Positions 1 through 10,609 of a stretch of DNA of 64,000 nucleotides are shown piece after piece. Source of the DNA: Dendrolimus kikuchii (Eukaryota > Arthropoda > Insecta > Lepidoptera > Lasiocampidae); assembly GCA_019925095.2 (NCBI GenBank), contig CM034406.1, positions 17,774,888 through 17,838,887 of the forward strand, written 5' to 3'. The notes beneath the pieces are model-generated. The model ran no database searches. It was not told where the DNA came from and was given only the letters and a program-made list of their open reading frames with translations. Position numbers and translations under genes: made by a program. The stretch's first letter is position 1. The number at the start of each line of letters is the position of its first letter.

Positions 1-136
1 ATTTAATTTATAAAGTAATTTAAGTATGTGTATTTAATGTATAAGATATGTAGTTTAAGTTTGTTTGTTTATGATATATGTATCTAAGAATCTGCACCAC
101 CCACATCGCCAGATTATGTTAAATTAATCCTTAAGT

Positions 137-265
137 TAGGTTGCCTGGAAGAGATTGCTTGAAGCGATAAGGCCGCCTATTGTTTCTACCATGACAATAT
201 TGTAATTGCATATTTTTGAAATTGTATATTTGGTGAGCAATAAAGTGTTATCTATCTATCTGTCG
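137..265 (+). repeat. LINE 3' tail (GCCTGGAAGAG family) with TATC tail
   Basis: The tail carries GGTTGCCTGGAAGAGATTGC, then a small hairpin (GCTTGAAGC), then GGTGAGCAATAAAGTGTTAT and a short (TATC)n run. The same module follows reverse-transcriptase C-termini at 39970-40575 and 29721-30150, so it is the 3' UTR of that LINE family. Confidence 0.7.
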
Positions 266-473
266 GCAAATCATTTTTTTTTAATTTACTTTTTATATCG
301 AAGTAGCCTATTGAATGGGAAATTCCAACCCTTTTATGCGTTTAAATAAAAATAATTTAAAACACAAATAACTGAGCCACAGGAAGAGATGGATTTAGCT
401 AGTCATGATTTAACTTTATACACTTTGTGATGACTAATGTTATATGAGACACATAATTCTTAATAAAATATTT

Positions 474-537
474 ACATACATACATACATACATAACTTCA
501 CGCCAGTTCCCTTGCGGGGTAGACACGAACAACAACA
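474..537 (-). repeat. RTE LINE 3' end fragment
   Basis: The (CATA)n run followed by ACTTCACGCCAGTTCCCTTG is the reverse complement of the RTE 3' end seen in full at 41465-43872, with its (ATGT)n tail. Confidence 0.7.
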
Positions 538-636
538 AAATATTTGAAAATACTAATAATTTTTATTGTATTTACAATGTAGTAGTATTACTATGATGTT
601 AATTAAATTAATTGATATTTATTTTAATTTTTACAG

Positions 637-941
637 AACAATTCATCGCACTCAATCTGGTAAAAATGATTACTGACCAAATCAGAGCTGGCCGTGATTT
701 AACTACGGAGCATTTACTTAGTATACTATATTGTTTGATTGAAGATCTAGATCAGACGGTTCTAGCACAGTGTAGAGATCCCACCACGGGTCTCAAGAAG
801 GTTCTAGAAGAACACCTGAAGCATCCGGACTTAATCAGTGATCAGTTTACAGAAGAAAAACAGTATTGTCAAGAGATATTAAGTAGAGTTTTTGAGGGTT
901 GTCCACAGTTTGATTCGGTGGTGAATGAAGCTGATAGATAA
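637..941 (+). CDS. HSPBP1: Hsp70-binding protein 1 (HspBP1/Fes1-type), last exon, partial
   Basis: HspBP1 proteins are cytosolic armadillo-like cofactors that bind the Hsp70 ATPase domain and release its nucleotide. The exon follows acceptor TTTTTACAG and begins with the last two bases of a codon; the usual ATG-based reading from 612 is intronic. It encodes about 101 residues. The stretch CRDPTTGLKKVLEEHLK, followed by EEKQYCQEILSRVF, matches the family's conserved C-terminal helices (CRxPxxGLxxxL...EExxxCxxLL). The preceding LxxLYCLIEDLDQTVLAQ is the last armadillo-like helix pair. It ends in TAA/G with a poly-A signal 42 bp later. All earlier exons lie outside the window. The gene is transcribed toward the convergent protease gene. 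Identification is by motif memory, not by a search. Confidence 0.72.
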
Positions 942-982
942 GTGCAACTTGGTTTTTAGTGTACTTGGTTCATAAAGAATTA

Positions 983-988
983 AATAAA
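983..988 (+). terminator. Poly-A signal AATAAA of the HspBP1-like gene
   Basis: AATAAA lies 42 bp after the stop codon and on the same strand. A T-rich stretch follows. Confidence 0.6.
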
Positions 989-1168
989 TTAAGTAATTTT
1001 AAGTCACCGATACATGTATTGGTGTAATACTGTTGATAGTGAAAAGGAATTTTCTGCGGAAGACTTGGAGTTCAGTAGTAACTACAGAACCATAAAGGTA
1101 TCTTAAAATGGAAAATCTCGTGGCTGGGTAATATTACCCTTGTCCACTGTGGTCCTCTCTGTGTAATG

Positions 1169-1169
<1 letters not shown>

Positions 1170-1207
<38 letters not shown>
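1170..1207. repeat. (AAT)n microsatellite
   Basis: About 12 tandem AAT/TAA units, directly visible. Confidence 0.9.
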
Positions 1208-1317
1208 CTTTATTGTCAGAAAGTCAAATTTTACATTATTTATATTACCTACTGGTCCCAAACTAGGCGAAGCCTGTATTTTGAAGACCAAAGCCGATGT
1301 TTATAGCCACAGTGGCT

Positions 1318-1357
1318 GCATGTGTGTGTTAGTGTGTGTGCGTGTGTGCGTGCGTGC

Positions 1358-1405
<48 letters not shown>

Positions 1406-1421
1406 GAAAGAAAGAAAGAGA
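1318..1421. repeat. Compound microsatellite (TG)n-(GA)n-(AAAG)n
   Basis: TG/CG-rich dinucleotides pass into (GA)n and then (GAAA)n. Confidence 0.9.
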
Positions 1422-1837
1422 GTACGCATTTTCGTATCACACTATTCAGACGGTGATTTTTAGCACATTTTCACTATCCTCGTAAGTTAGACTGCTTAGC
1501 CATGCCTCAAATCGTTTTTTAGCCTCTTTGACAGATTTATTTTTAATGTCACAGAATTTAACCACCACCTTATAGACGTGTATCCTAACGAAGAGTCCAG
1601 TGTGGTGGGCAAATGAGCTTTCCCTTGATTGAACTGTTCTTTTTTTTTAGACACCTTCCAGTGTATCTGTTTTTTCACCACCAAAACCAGAACCCGATGC
1701 CTCAATTAAACCGGTGATTTTCTCTTGTAACAATAAATTCGTACATTGTGGCTTTTTACAGAATGTTGGTGTAACAGATGATATTTAAAGGACGTGTATA
1801 AGATGAAACAATAAAATATTGACAATTGGAAATTGAT

Positions 1838-1843
1838 TTTATT
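1838..1843 (-). terminator. Poly-A signal of the serine protease (TTTATT on +)
   Basis: This reads AATAAA on the minus strand, about 295 bp beyond the protease stop codon. It is a plausible but not unique site in AT-rich DNA. Confidence 0.4.
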
Positions 1844-2137
1844 TCAGTTTGTACTAAAAGTTAAATCTCAGAGTTAATTACTACAAGTACACGCAAAACT
1901 TAAATGCTTTTCTATTAAAGTTAGCTGCTTTTGTTTGCACAAATCCAGTCAAGTGGTAATGTTTATTACAGCGGCGTAGTGCGAAAGAGATGGCATGCTA
2001 ATCCGAATACTCTTTACTCTTAGCTTTGTACGTAACTCGTGAATTTAATAACTAATGTTTTGTGCAATGATCTGTACGAACTTCAAGTACGTATTTAAGT
2101 TTTGCTCGTACTATAACAATAGTTTTTTAATTTTCTC

Positions 2138-2280
2138 TTAAAAATCAACGATTTTAACTTGATCAACACTCTCATAGTCGAGTTGGATAGGCTTTGCCTT
2201 CAAGTCTTCGGAATTCCAGTCAAAGTTGATTCCGGTTACTTCCAAGAACCAGTCGTGGTAATGACCAGGACGAACGTAGC
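2138..2280 (-). CDS. Serine protease exon: C-terminal extension and stop
   Basis: After acceptor TCTTTTTCAG it encodes GYVRPGHYHDWFLEVTG and a charged tail to VKIVDF-stop (TAA, 2140-2138). The GYVRPxxYxDW part is the usual last helix of S1 enzymes; roughly 30 residues extend beyond it. Confidence 0.88.
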
Positions 2281-5200
2281 CTGAAAAAGAAGACAAAGTG
2301 ATGAGCACATATAACAATTTGATGGGATGTTGTATGACGTAAATTCCGAAATATAAATCGAGTAAGCTGTTATAAGAAATTCGGCGATTTTTACAAGTCT
2401 TATAAAAAGTACAGGCGCTTATTATTTATAATTATTCCTTTTTATTTAATTTATAAAAAATTGAAATTTGTCATAATTATCATTATAGCGATAACACTTC
2501 CTCCATTTGAACGCATTATCAGAGTTTCTCTATGGGAGACCATTAGCCACTAATATCATCCTTGATGACGTTCGCCAGCATTTGTAGTGTCTATTCCTAC
2601 TGAAATCTAACGGAGTCCGTCTTTGTAGACATTTTCCCATAACTTGCAGTTTTTTTATAAAACTTGACTTGAAGTTTTAAGTTTGCAATTATTAGTCTTA
2701 CCAGCTGGCCACGGGCTGTTGCAGCCAGCTGAGGAGCCGAAGCTGACTACTCCGATCATGGTGGGCGCGCCGTCTTCATCCACTTTAGTCAACGGGCCCC
2801 CGCTGTCACCCTGCAAATTAATACGTCATCGATAACACAGACGCAGTTAAAAGAGTTTTTGTCTGACTGCCTGTAACTAAGAGCTAGTTATAAAAATAGA
2901 AAAAGTTGTAGATTTACATACTTCTACCTGTAATTTCAGTTGTCGTAAGGGACAAACTATTACTTTTCAGAATTTTAAAAAATACTTATGGGGGTTGTCT
3001 GGAAGAGATCGCTTTTTAGCGATAAAACCGCCCTTTGAACATAAAGTTGTTTAGTTTTAATGAAAACTATGTGGGTATAAGCAAATTTTTATGTATCTAA
3101 ACAACTAGAAACCGCTCCCAGAAAATTTCCCGCGGGATTCCCGGGAAAATTCCCGCGGGATTCTGGAGGAAATTCCCGCGGGATGACCGGGATAAAAAAT
3201 ATCACACATTTTATTATATAAAATCTCCTATCGACAGTGATGAAAATCATATTGGAATTCGATTTTATTAAATCCGGCCATTTTAAATCATTCCCGGAAA
3301 ATTTCCCTCGGGATTCCCAGGATAAAAAGATGCGCAGATTTTAAGTCTAAATAAGTAGCTGTCGATCAGTGAAAACCGCATCCAAATCGGCCCTAATCTA
3401 AAAAAAATTGCATCATGTTCTCCTTTATTTATATAGTCTATTGCAGTTTTTTTTAATAGCTTTAATGTTTAGAATGTTTAATAATATAGATGTCTTACCT
3501 GGCAAGAAGACTGCGAAGTTTCGTTGTAGTAGGCGGCGCATACAGTCTGCTCCTTGATGACCTGGCTGTTCGGATACCAGCTGAGGCAGTACTCATTGCT
3601 CACTCCGCTAAGGAAGGTCCACAGGAGGATCTCAGATGCAGTGCCACCTTTATAAAATTATTATGGTTATACATCCCCACTTTCCAGAAGGGATTCACAA
3701 CGACCACGTTGATGACCGCGATTTTTCCCGTTCTACTTGCTTGCGTTACAATCACAAACTCTAGTGGAACGGCTTATGGGGTGTTGATGTCATAGACGAC
3801 GAAATACATAAATGTCGTTGGTTGATTTGAAAATCGCGCCTTTTTCAATGTCAAGGGATAAAGAGAATTATTGCTGTGATCAACGACCACTTCGACCCAC
3901 CCATTGACATGGGTCGTTGTGAGCGTTGTGTGATCGTAAATGATGATGTCATTAGTGACGTTTTCGCCACGACTACAACGACCGCGGTCGCCTTGTGGAA
4001 CGGCTAACGGAGCATTTTGGGCGTTGTGAGTTACTAATGAAACGCTCTGTTAGTGTAATAGTTGGATACCATCAGTTTATTCAATTAGGAAATCTTAATA
4101 TTAATTTGTATAATAATATTATATAGTTATAAAATAAAACAGTGTTATTCTCTCGTACAAATTTACACGGTGCCAATAGTTAATTAGTGTTTGCCAACAA
4201 TGTTATACTTTAGCCAATGTATTTTTTACTTATTTTTTATCACTTATTTAACTTTAAATTAAATTAGTTAAAAATTGAATAGAACTTACTAAGTCTTTAT
4301 TTTTTTTATTAATTCAGTTTATAAGTAGAGAGATATATAGAAAATACTTAATTGTTCACCACATACACATGAAATAAATCATTTGCAGTGATTTCGCGTC
4401 AAGGCAGGAACAAAGGGCGGCATTATCGCTTAGAGCGATCTCTTCCGGACAACCCGGGCTGTGGATTGTGTGAAAGGAATCAAGAGTGTATGACGGTGGT
4501 GTGCAAATCAAATACATGTAATAAATAGGATACATAGATATTACACAATACATATAATTAAGATAAATAAAAAGAAAATAGACAATAACACATATTAATA
4601 TAAAATATTATATATCCAAATATATGCATTATTAATATTAATATGTTTATAGCAACAACAATAGCTATACAAAATTAATAACACAATATATCAATATTAT
4701 ATAAATATTAATATAATATATGCAATATTAATACAAAATTTACATACGTGAAGCAAAAACTTTGTACCCCTTTTTACGAAAATTGCGTGGACGGAGGGGT
4801 ATGAAATTTCGCACACTTATAGTTTATATAGAGAAGAAGCGACGAATGCTAATATTTTTTAAAAATTATGCATAAAAAGTACATCAAATCAATTAAAAAA
4901 ACACTACCATGTATTTGACACACACACGCATATATATTCTTTTGTTTATTGTTCAAGTCAAATTAACAGTGTGTAGCCTTTTCGAAATCTGTGATTATAC
5001 GACCATGGGCGACCACTAGTAAATATAAAAGTATGTTTTAAGTATGAAAGCGTTAAAATTCGAGAGAAGAATAATGGCGCAGCGCACTCTATTTCCAGTG
5101 ATGTATTTTTTGCTGGTAGTCGATCTTATTATTTTTGGGGGGTGTGCGTGGATACAAGGTACTTTTGGATTTTGAACTTCTTACCATTCCATAAGTCATC

Positions 5201-7196
5201 GGTACGTCCATACCCGCTGACGACAAGTCGCACTCCTTCATAGTTGATGTTCTTCTGCTCGCTATTTTGCAGGCGACAGGGCTGGATCGTTGCTGTAATG
5301 TGAATTAGTAATATCGTTTTGTACTGAAACGCTTTACAATTGATCTAATTAAGATGCCTATTTTATACTTGCCTAGTATGAGGTAAGTAAAACATCGCTC
5401 CACTAATTTTGTGCTTTACCTTCTTTTCTTTGTGAGGTTTTTGGATACTGACCACTCTCTGCTGATATATTTTATAATAATAATAATATAATAATCGGCA
5501 GACTAACACACATATTGTATATCCCCAAATTAAGCAAGTTACGATTGTGTTATGGGTAATATACAACGGAGTACTCTCTGGGGCCGATCCCAGACACCCA
5601 GACCATAGTAAATAACGGAGAAAATACGTTTCCGAAATTTACTATACCAGGAATCGAACCCGGAACCTCTGCGTTGCAGTGAGGTACGCCGGCAAAGGCT
5701 TAACCCGCTCAACCACAGAGGACGTCATATTTACTAGGTACTTACTTTGAACTCAGAGTGTATGAGTTCTCATGGGATTTAGAGCTGATATTTACTTGAA
5801 CTAAGGCACGGGGGGTGTCCTAGTATCATAATAATTACTTACTAAAAACCTGTAGCCTACCTCTCGACACCCCTTAGCTACTCATAAGTCATACCCGTGT
5901 TGCCTTGCAGGGGCTCTCTAGCATCTAGGGAGCAGAGGAGTCTTCAACCCTGTTGACGAAGTGAGTTTGCACTGCTTCCCGGAGCATTCTCAAGCACTGA
6001 TGCGTTAGGATCAGCGTGGACGTAACTACGTTCTAAGTCTCACGCTCTTCCTGCCATAAGCGCGAGGCACATGGGAGGAGGGTGGTTTTAGTGGAGTATT
6101 GAGTACTCGAGTCTCCACACAAGCCGGTCGATTAGTGTTTGGATTGCCCCCTTGGGAATGCCTCCATAATCGATTATGGTCTAATCCCTAGCAAAGGACC
6201 CGGTATTGTGCGAAATGCGTTTCCCCCGTCTTAAAAAAAAAAATATTCGTGTGGCCCTTCGCCAATCATGTATGGCATTTTTTTACGGGCAGGGAGTGGC
6301 GAGTCACCGTCTACCCATTTTTCCATGTTCCCTGAACATTGCGACAGGCAGACGCTATAGTCCCCATAACCCAGATCCCTAGTTGTACTAGCAGCTCAAC
6401 CCAATACCCTGGTACCTTTTGTTCTCATTTTCTACAATAGTCCTACACTAACCGGGGCTTGTCCTTGGCTGCATTTTTATATCGTGTGTAGACAAGGATA
6501 ATTGCCGGTCAGTGTCAGGCCACATTTACGTTAAATTTTTTAAGGGGCCTCTACGTGTTGGGCTTCTTATAGCCCCATGCAAGCCCTCCAAAAGTCCGGG
6601 TCATTTTTGTGGTCTTCAAGGACATTACTTACTACTGTAAGGAATCCAATCGTCGAGTCCGACAAGAGCAATATCGGCGGTCTGCACTCCGGCTCTGATT
6701 TCATCATATTCGGGGTGAATGTATTTGTTGGCGGACTCCACGATGTACTCCGGCCGGGTCAGGTTGGTGAGTCCCAGGCGCACCACGAACGTAATGCGGC
6801 TGTGTATAGTAAACGGGGTGATTATGAAAATTAAGTATGACAGTATATATTGTGGTGCCTTAGTCTACTAACGTCGTTAATATTCGGGAGTGAGCGCTTG
6901 TTTATGGGTGTTTGCCGGAACTTGAAGTTTTATTATCTTATAAAAAATCCGGGTTTTTTTTCCTGCTTATTCCGCGCGCACAGATACAGACATAATATGT
7001 AAATGAAAGTCTAAAGTAAGGTACTAGAGTACTCACTTAGCCAAACAATGAGCAGCAGTTAAGATCCATTCGTGGTGGATAATAGACCCTCCGCATGAGG
7101 ACACACCTCCCGTAGGTCCCACCATCCTCAGGCTGACTTGGTACGGGATCTGGGTGTCCTCTGCCGGCCACCCACCGACAACTCTCGACGAGGATG
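2138..7196 (-). CDS. Secreted S1A serine protease, chymotrypsin-like (six joined exons)
   Basis: The enzyme should be a secreted, zymogen-activated endopeptidase. Joined exons are 7037-7196, 6633-6799, 5185-5292, 3499-3647, 2702-2810 and 2138-2280; all junctions are GT..AG and all phases agree. Order of motifs: activation site SSR|VVGG, His57 in TAAHC, Asp102 in TADIALV, Ser195 in GDSGGP, then a long tail ending in VKIVDF. The pocket position 189 is Ser (SSCQGDSGGP) and 216/226 read as Gly, which predicts chymotrypsin- or elastase-like rather than trypsin specificity. There are two N-glycosylation sequons (NLT, NET). The mature chain is about 273 residues, longer than a typical chymotrypsin (about 230) because of the C-terminal extension. 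The first exon here begins with the last two bases of a codon, so an upstream exon is required. It could be called collagenase- or brachyurin-like, but the exact subfamily is not settled. Confidence 0.88.
2702..2810 (-). CDS. Serine protease exon: catalytic Ser (GDSGGP)
   Basis: Acceptor TTTGCAG opens directly on the GDSGGP codons. The exon continues through IGVVSFGSSAGC and ends in the donor GTAAGA, leaving one base of a Gly codon. Confidence 0.92.
2991..3041 (+). repeat. LINE tail fragment (GCCTGGAAGAG family)
   Basis: GGGTTGTCTGGAAGAGATCG is followed by TTTTTAGCGATAAAACCGCC, the same conserved module as at 137-265. Confidence 0.6.
3060..3470 (+). repeat. CCGCGGG-rich interspersed repeat (family H)
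   Basis: Repeated AATTCCCGCGGGATT blocks are followed by a GATCAGTGAAAACCGCATC module. Related copies lie at 10120-10570, 24403-24725, 54440-54725, 56625-56890 and 63555-64000. Class is uncertain (non-autonomous, possibly Helitron-like). Confidence 0.6.
3499..3647 (-). CDS. Serine protease exon before the catalytic Ser
   Basis: It encodes 50 residues including a Cys pair and QSSCQ, which joins GDSGGP in the next exon. The donor is GTAAGA. The acceptor TTTTATAAAG has a weak pyrimidine tract, but both phases fit. Confidence 0.88.
3690..4053 (+). mobile_element. MITE family M1, long form
   Basis: It shares CGACCGCGATTTTTCCC, TGACATGGGTCGTTGTGAGC and CGGAGCATTTTGGGCG with copies at 18441, 20142 and 27693. 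The ends resemble TTCCAT-type inverted repeats. No coding capacity. Confidence 0.6.
4360..4545 (-). repeat. LINE 3' tail, about 185 bp (GCCTGGAAGAG family)
   Basis: Reverse complement of the segment at 50400-50606, including the GGTGTGCAAATCAAATACAT stretch and the CGCTTAGAGCG hairpin. Confidence 0.7.
4742..5023 (-). repeat. Interspersed repeat family B
   Basis: The copy runs from TTACATACGTGAAGCAAAAA to ACCACTAGTAAATATA. Copies in the other orientation are at 19514-19871 and 51148-51464, sharing both ends and a central poly-T/poly-A block. It has no ORF and its class is unknown. Confidence 0.6.
5185..5292 (-). CDS. Serine protease exon: inter-domain strand region
   Basis: It encodes TIQPCRLQN...VRLVSGYGRT, with the conserved SGYG/SGWG turn that precedes the second barrel of S1 proteases. 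The acceptor is CATTACAG and the donor GTAAGA. Confidence 0.88.
5485..5726 (-). mobile_element. tRNA-derived SINE (SINE-A)
   Basis: On the minus strand it starts CCTCTGTGGTTGAGCGGGTT (box A) and has GGTTCGATTCC (box B), then a body ending in TTTGTCTGCCGATTAT. Other copies are at 22525, 52740 and 57365. Confidence 0.75.
5905..6618 (+). repeat. Two adjoining dispersed repeats
   Basis: 5905-6240 matches 21897-22230 (GACGAAGTGAGT, CACGCTCTTCCT, CCTAGCAAAGGACCCGG). 6290-6618 matches 59925-60185 (GTGGCGAGTCACCGTCT, CATAGCCCCACGCAAGCCCT). They are probably 3' parts of LINE-type elements. They end about 15 bp from the splice donor at 6632. Confidence 0.6.
6633..6799 (-). CDS. Serine protease exon: catalytic Asp (TADIALV)
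   Basis: It encodes FVVRLGLTNLTRPEY...HPEYDEIRAG...TADIALVGLDD. The donor GTAAGT at 6632 is perfect. A dispersed repeat begins about 15 bp beyond it. Confidence 0.9.
7037..7196 (-). CDS. Serine protease exon: activation site and catalytic His
   Basis: It encodes SSSRVVGGWPAEDTQIPYQ...CGGSIIHHEWILTAAHCLA. The acceptor is CTTTCTACCAG and the donor GTGAGT. The first two bases complete a codon begun in an exon not identified here. Confidence 0.9.
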
Positions 7197-7839
7197 CTGG
7201 TAGAAAGTGGTGACAGAATAGAGTAGATACAACACATATGAGTCAAACACAAAAGCGGAAGATAGTGTTCGAGTTACATAACTTCCATATGTACATTATT
7301 TGTTCATGTATTTTTATTATTATATAAGATTATGTTCTGGGTATGTTAGATTTGACAATCCTTTTTATTTAAAAAAATAAATGATTTTTATTGCTCTTGT
7401 TTAAACCAAAATGTCTCCTACTGTAGACAGCTTGGATACTGAATACCTCAGCTTGGTAGCCGTTGAAAAATAATCCAATAAAAAAAACTTTTTAATTATA
7501 GAAACACGTAAAAATTAAACAACTTTTCATAAAGCAATCCATGTTTGCGAATCAAAATATATAAACATTGTTCCAACATTTGTAGTCTTCCCCTGTAGAC
7601 ATGTAAAACTTTTTGTGTTTGACCAATATAATTTTATTTTTTAGAATAGATTAGTCAATAAGAGAAAAGAAACTTATTAAAACTTTATAAAAGGTTTTCG
7701 TAATATCTGACACATAACAGAGCTAATAAAATTTCTGAAAATCGTGAGCCCATTGATAATTGAATATAATATAATACGTGAATATGCTCATGGTCAAAAA
7801 GAATTTAGAAAATATGTAAATCATAGTTATTATTACCTA

Positions 7840-8024
7840 CATAGGTATTGGTTTCTAAACACAATAATCACGAAATCTAGCTAATTAAACAAAATTAGGT
7901 CTATGTTTATCACAAGATAATATCTACATTTGTGCTTAATTAGATATTGAATTCATTAATAAAGATTATGATAACGTCAGTTTGGATTTCCTACAATGTT
8001 CACTGTGTTAATATGTAGGTAGCT
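7840..8024 (+). repeat. Left arm of a 185-bp inverted repeat
   Basis: The reverse complement of this arm matches 8656-8842 at roughly 85-90% by eye, including CTGACGTTATCATAATCTTT and TGTTCACNGTGTTAATATGT. Confidence 0.75.
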
Positions 8025-8129
8025 TGGAAAGTCTGACCCGTCTGACCTAAAATAATAGAACATATCTATATACATATAAGCTATCGATTATAATCCATAG
8101 CTAGTCATATGTTTTATTATTTTAGGACA

Positions 8130-8412
8130 CAGGCAGCTGCCTACACGGGACCGGATTTACCATAAGTGCCGCCCTGGGGCATCGTGAGAAATACTGCCTT
8201 TATCTGTGCACTGTAACTAGACTTCAAAACGTAAATGTCCAATAAGAACTCGATTTTTAAGATTTAGCATGAATGGTTTTATAACTTCTCAATTTTTGAA
8301 AATCATTGATTTTTATAGCAGGATGTTTATTTTTTTTGATGACACTAAATTTTGCTGCCCTCGAAAATTTTGCCGCCCTGGGCACTAGCCCCGAGTGCCC
8401 CTAGTGTATATC
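8130..8412. repeat. Degraded interspersed repeat (GCCGCCCTGGG motif)
   Basis: Paired phrases GTGCCGCCCTGGGGCAT and TGCCGCCCTGGGCACTAG bound the unit. Related text (TTTGCCGCCGTAGGCA) lies near 21320-21560. Confidence 0.4.
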
Positions 8413-8424
8413 TATCACGGTGCC

Positions 8425-8655
8425 TAAAAGCCGGGCGCAGAAGGTTTGGCGATGACTACTTGTTATTATTGTATTGTATTACTTACTATTATTGTATTGT
8501 ATAACTTACTATTATTGTATATACTTATCTAAAGTATATACAATAATAACAAAAAGTAATAAATTTATTGCAACAACTATTTATGTAACCTTTTTTGTCA
8601 ACCCTTCTGACCATCGACGCGTGACATCATGATGCTATTGGCAAACCTTCTGCGC
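8425..8655. mobile_element. MITE with GCGCAGAAGGTTTG inverted ends
   Basis: The ends CGGGCGCAGAAGGTTTGGCG and CAAACCTTCTGCGCACGG are inverted repeats around an AT-rich body. A second copy at 36005-36128 is interrupted by a solo LTR. Confidence 0.65.
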
Positions 8656-8842
8656 ACGGGTAATACATATTAACACGGTGAACATTTCGGGACAACCTGT
8701 CTGACGTTATCATAATCTTTATTAATGAATTCAATATCTAATTAGCACAAAAGTAGACACGATCTTGTGATAAAGATAGACCTCGTTTAGTTTAATTTGC
8801 TGAAATTTAGTGATTATTGTGTTTAGAAACAAATACTATGTA
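8656..8842 (-). repeat. Right arm of the 185-bp inverted repeat
   Basis: Partner of 7840-8024. The loop of about 630 bp contains the two repeats at 8130 and 8425. Confidence 0.75.
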
Positions 8843-8924
8843 AGCAAATAGTTGCCAAGTAAAAAACAAACGAAAATGACGCAACTTCATTTTCATCATC
8901 AACATTTCTATCTGTTGTCCGACT

Positions 8925-9125
8925 TGATGGCTACCACCCCTGGTCTAGAGTATGCCGCCATAGCAACCTTGAGTTATGTTTCGGTATTAGTGTCCAGGTT
9001 CCAGTCTCCCTTAAGAGTGCAGCAGCGCATTTGTGGTACCTTTGGTGTTGCAAATGTCCATAGGTGATGGTAACCGCTTTCCATCAAGTCGGCCGTCTGC
9101 CTGTCTGCTGAACTCATGCAATAAA
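8925..9125 (+). repeat. T330 element, 3' part
   Basis: It runs from GGCTACCACCCCTGGTCTAG to the GTCTGCCTGTCTGCTGAACT end and poly-A. T330 is my name for an element of about 330 bp with some 17 copies in this window; a full copy is at 53668-53992. Confidence 0.75.
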
Positions 9126-9127
9126 AA

Positions 9128-9781
9128 AAAACAACGAAATCCTAGGTATAAATTCATATAAAACTAGACTTACCATCACGCGTTTATTTTGATGACAAAA
9201 TGACTATGTCCAATCATATAGATATCATTGTAAATAAAGCTTTCAAAAATTTAGGCTTCGTATTACGCATTTGTAAGTGCTTTTCAGATATCTCAGTTAT
9301 TAAATCTGTTTATTATTCTTTTGTTAGGAGTATTTTGGAATACGCAAGTCCCATATGGTCTCCAAAATATGTCATTTACAAAGAACGCTTAGAGAGAATA
9401 CAAAGAATTTTTTGCAATCATATAAACTATCTTAGTCGTATAAGTCCCAATTCCTATAAAGACAGCTGTAGTTCACATAGGCTTCTATCCTTGGATGAAA
9501 GACGTACAGTTTTAGATATGTCATTGCTGTATGATATAGTTCATAGCCGTGTTGACTGTCCTGAGCTCGTCTCGAAATTGGCATATAATGTACCTAGATA
9601 CCGTACCCGTCATACATCTTTGCTGAATGTTCCTTGTAATTCTACCAACTACACACAAAATTCTTTGTTTTCTCGTATGGCTCGTACTTATAATACTAAA
9701 TTTTGTAAAATTGATCTTTTTGCGTCCTCCAAATACAAATTTAAAAGTAACATAATTAATGACTTGCTGAATTTTACATAA
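9128..9781 (+). pseudogene. LINE reverse transcriptase C-terminal fragment
   Basis: An open frame at 9200-9781 encodes FKNLGFVLRICKCF...SILEYASPIWSP...RLERIQRIF, the thumb/post-RT region of CR1/Jockey-type LINE proteins. Just upstream, EILGINSYKTRL sits in another frame, so the copy is frameshifted. It ends in TAA with an AT-rich 3' UTR. The catalytic palm is missing. Confidence 0.75.
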
Positions 9782-10119
9782 CACAACCCGACTTTACTTT
9801 ACTTTATTTGTTTAAATTCAACATTTGCTTTGTAAAATTGTTACTAAAGTGGCAGTTAATAAGGAAGACCTGTTATTGGCCTTACTTTTTATTGTAAACT
9901 ATTTTATATTATATTTGTGTATTCGCAAGTCTTGGTCTAGTCCATTTTAGGTAATTTTAAAAATCATTGTGGTTAACAAATTTTGATTATATAATCATTT
10001 TTTTGCTTGTATCTATAGGAATAAATGTACCTACATATACTATAATATTATAAAATTCTAAACATGCCATGTCTGCACATTGTAGCTATGTAAAAAAAAA
10101 AACAAATGGAATAGATGTA

Positions 10120-10570
10120 TAAACTACGGAGAACACACGATGCATTTTTTTAGATTTCTTGTCTGTTTGTCTGTTTATTCGGGATTCACGTAATAACTAT
10201 TAAGCCGATTTCAATGCGGTTTTCGCTGATCGACAGCTAATTCTTAGAATTAAACTCTGCGCTACTTTTATCGAATTTTTTAAAATGGCCAGGTAAAAAA
10301 AAATCGAATTCCAATGTGACTTTTTACATATCGCTAGGAAATTTAATGTAATACAATGTGTGATAATTTTTATCCCGAGAATCCCGCGAGAATTTTCCCG
10401 GGAGCAGTTTGAAGTTATTCGGATGCATTAAAATTAGCTAATTCCAACACAGTTTCCACTAAAACGATAGCTTACATTATTTTTATAAATGCTGTGTTAC
10501 TTTGTGTCCCGGAAATTCCGCGGGAATTTCAAGTCGAGCGTGGACGAAGTCGCGGACAAGTCCTAGTATA
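10120..10570 (-). repeat. CCGCGGG repeat family H, near full-length
   Basis: Minus-strand copy from CTAGGACTTGTCCGCGACTT through the CCCGCGGAATT blocks to the GATTTCTTGTCTGTTTGTC end. Confidence 0.65.
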
Positions 10571-10609
10571 TTATATTAATTTGTCCTAGACCACAAATGT
10601 CTTCACTCA

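Larger units (their letters stand above)
1..636 (+). other. Intron of the HspBP1-like gene, with repeat debris
   Basis: This is non-coding sequence upstream of the last HspBP1 exon, ending in the acceptor TTTTTACAG. It contains a LINE tail (137-265) and a short RTE tail (474-537). I see no other coding exon. Confidence 0.6.
989..1837. other. Convergent intergenic region
   Basis: This is the space between two tail-to-tail genes. It contains two microsatellites (1170-1207 and 1318-1421). The open frames over them are low-complexity runs of Ile, Ser/His or Arg/Glu and are not genes. Confidence 0.6.

Noticed and set aside
1103..1463. Open frames over low-complexity DNA (poly-Ile, Ser/His-rich, Arg/Glu-rich)
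   Set aside because: They are translations of the (AAT)n, (TG)n and (GA)n microsatellites.
3490..3795. 101-codon plus-strand ORF
   Set aside because: It is antisense to a protease exon with clean splice sites and runs on into a MITE.
6577..6834. 85-codon plus-strand ORF
   Set aside because: Antisense shadow of the catalytic-Asp protease exon.
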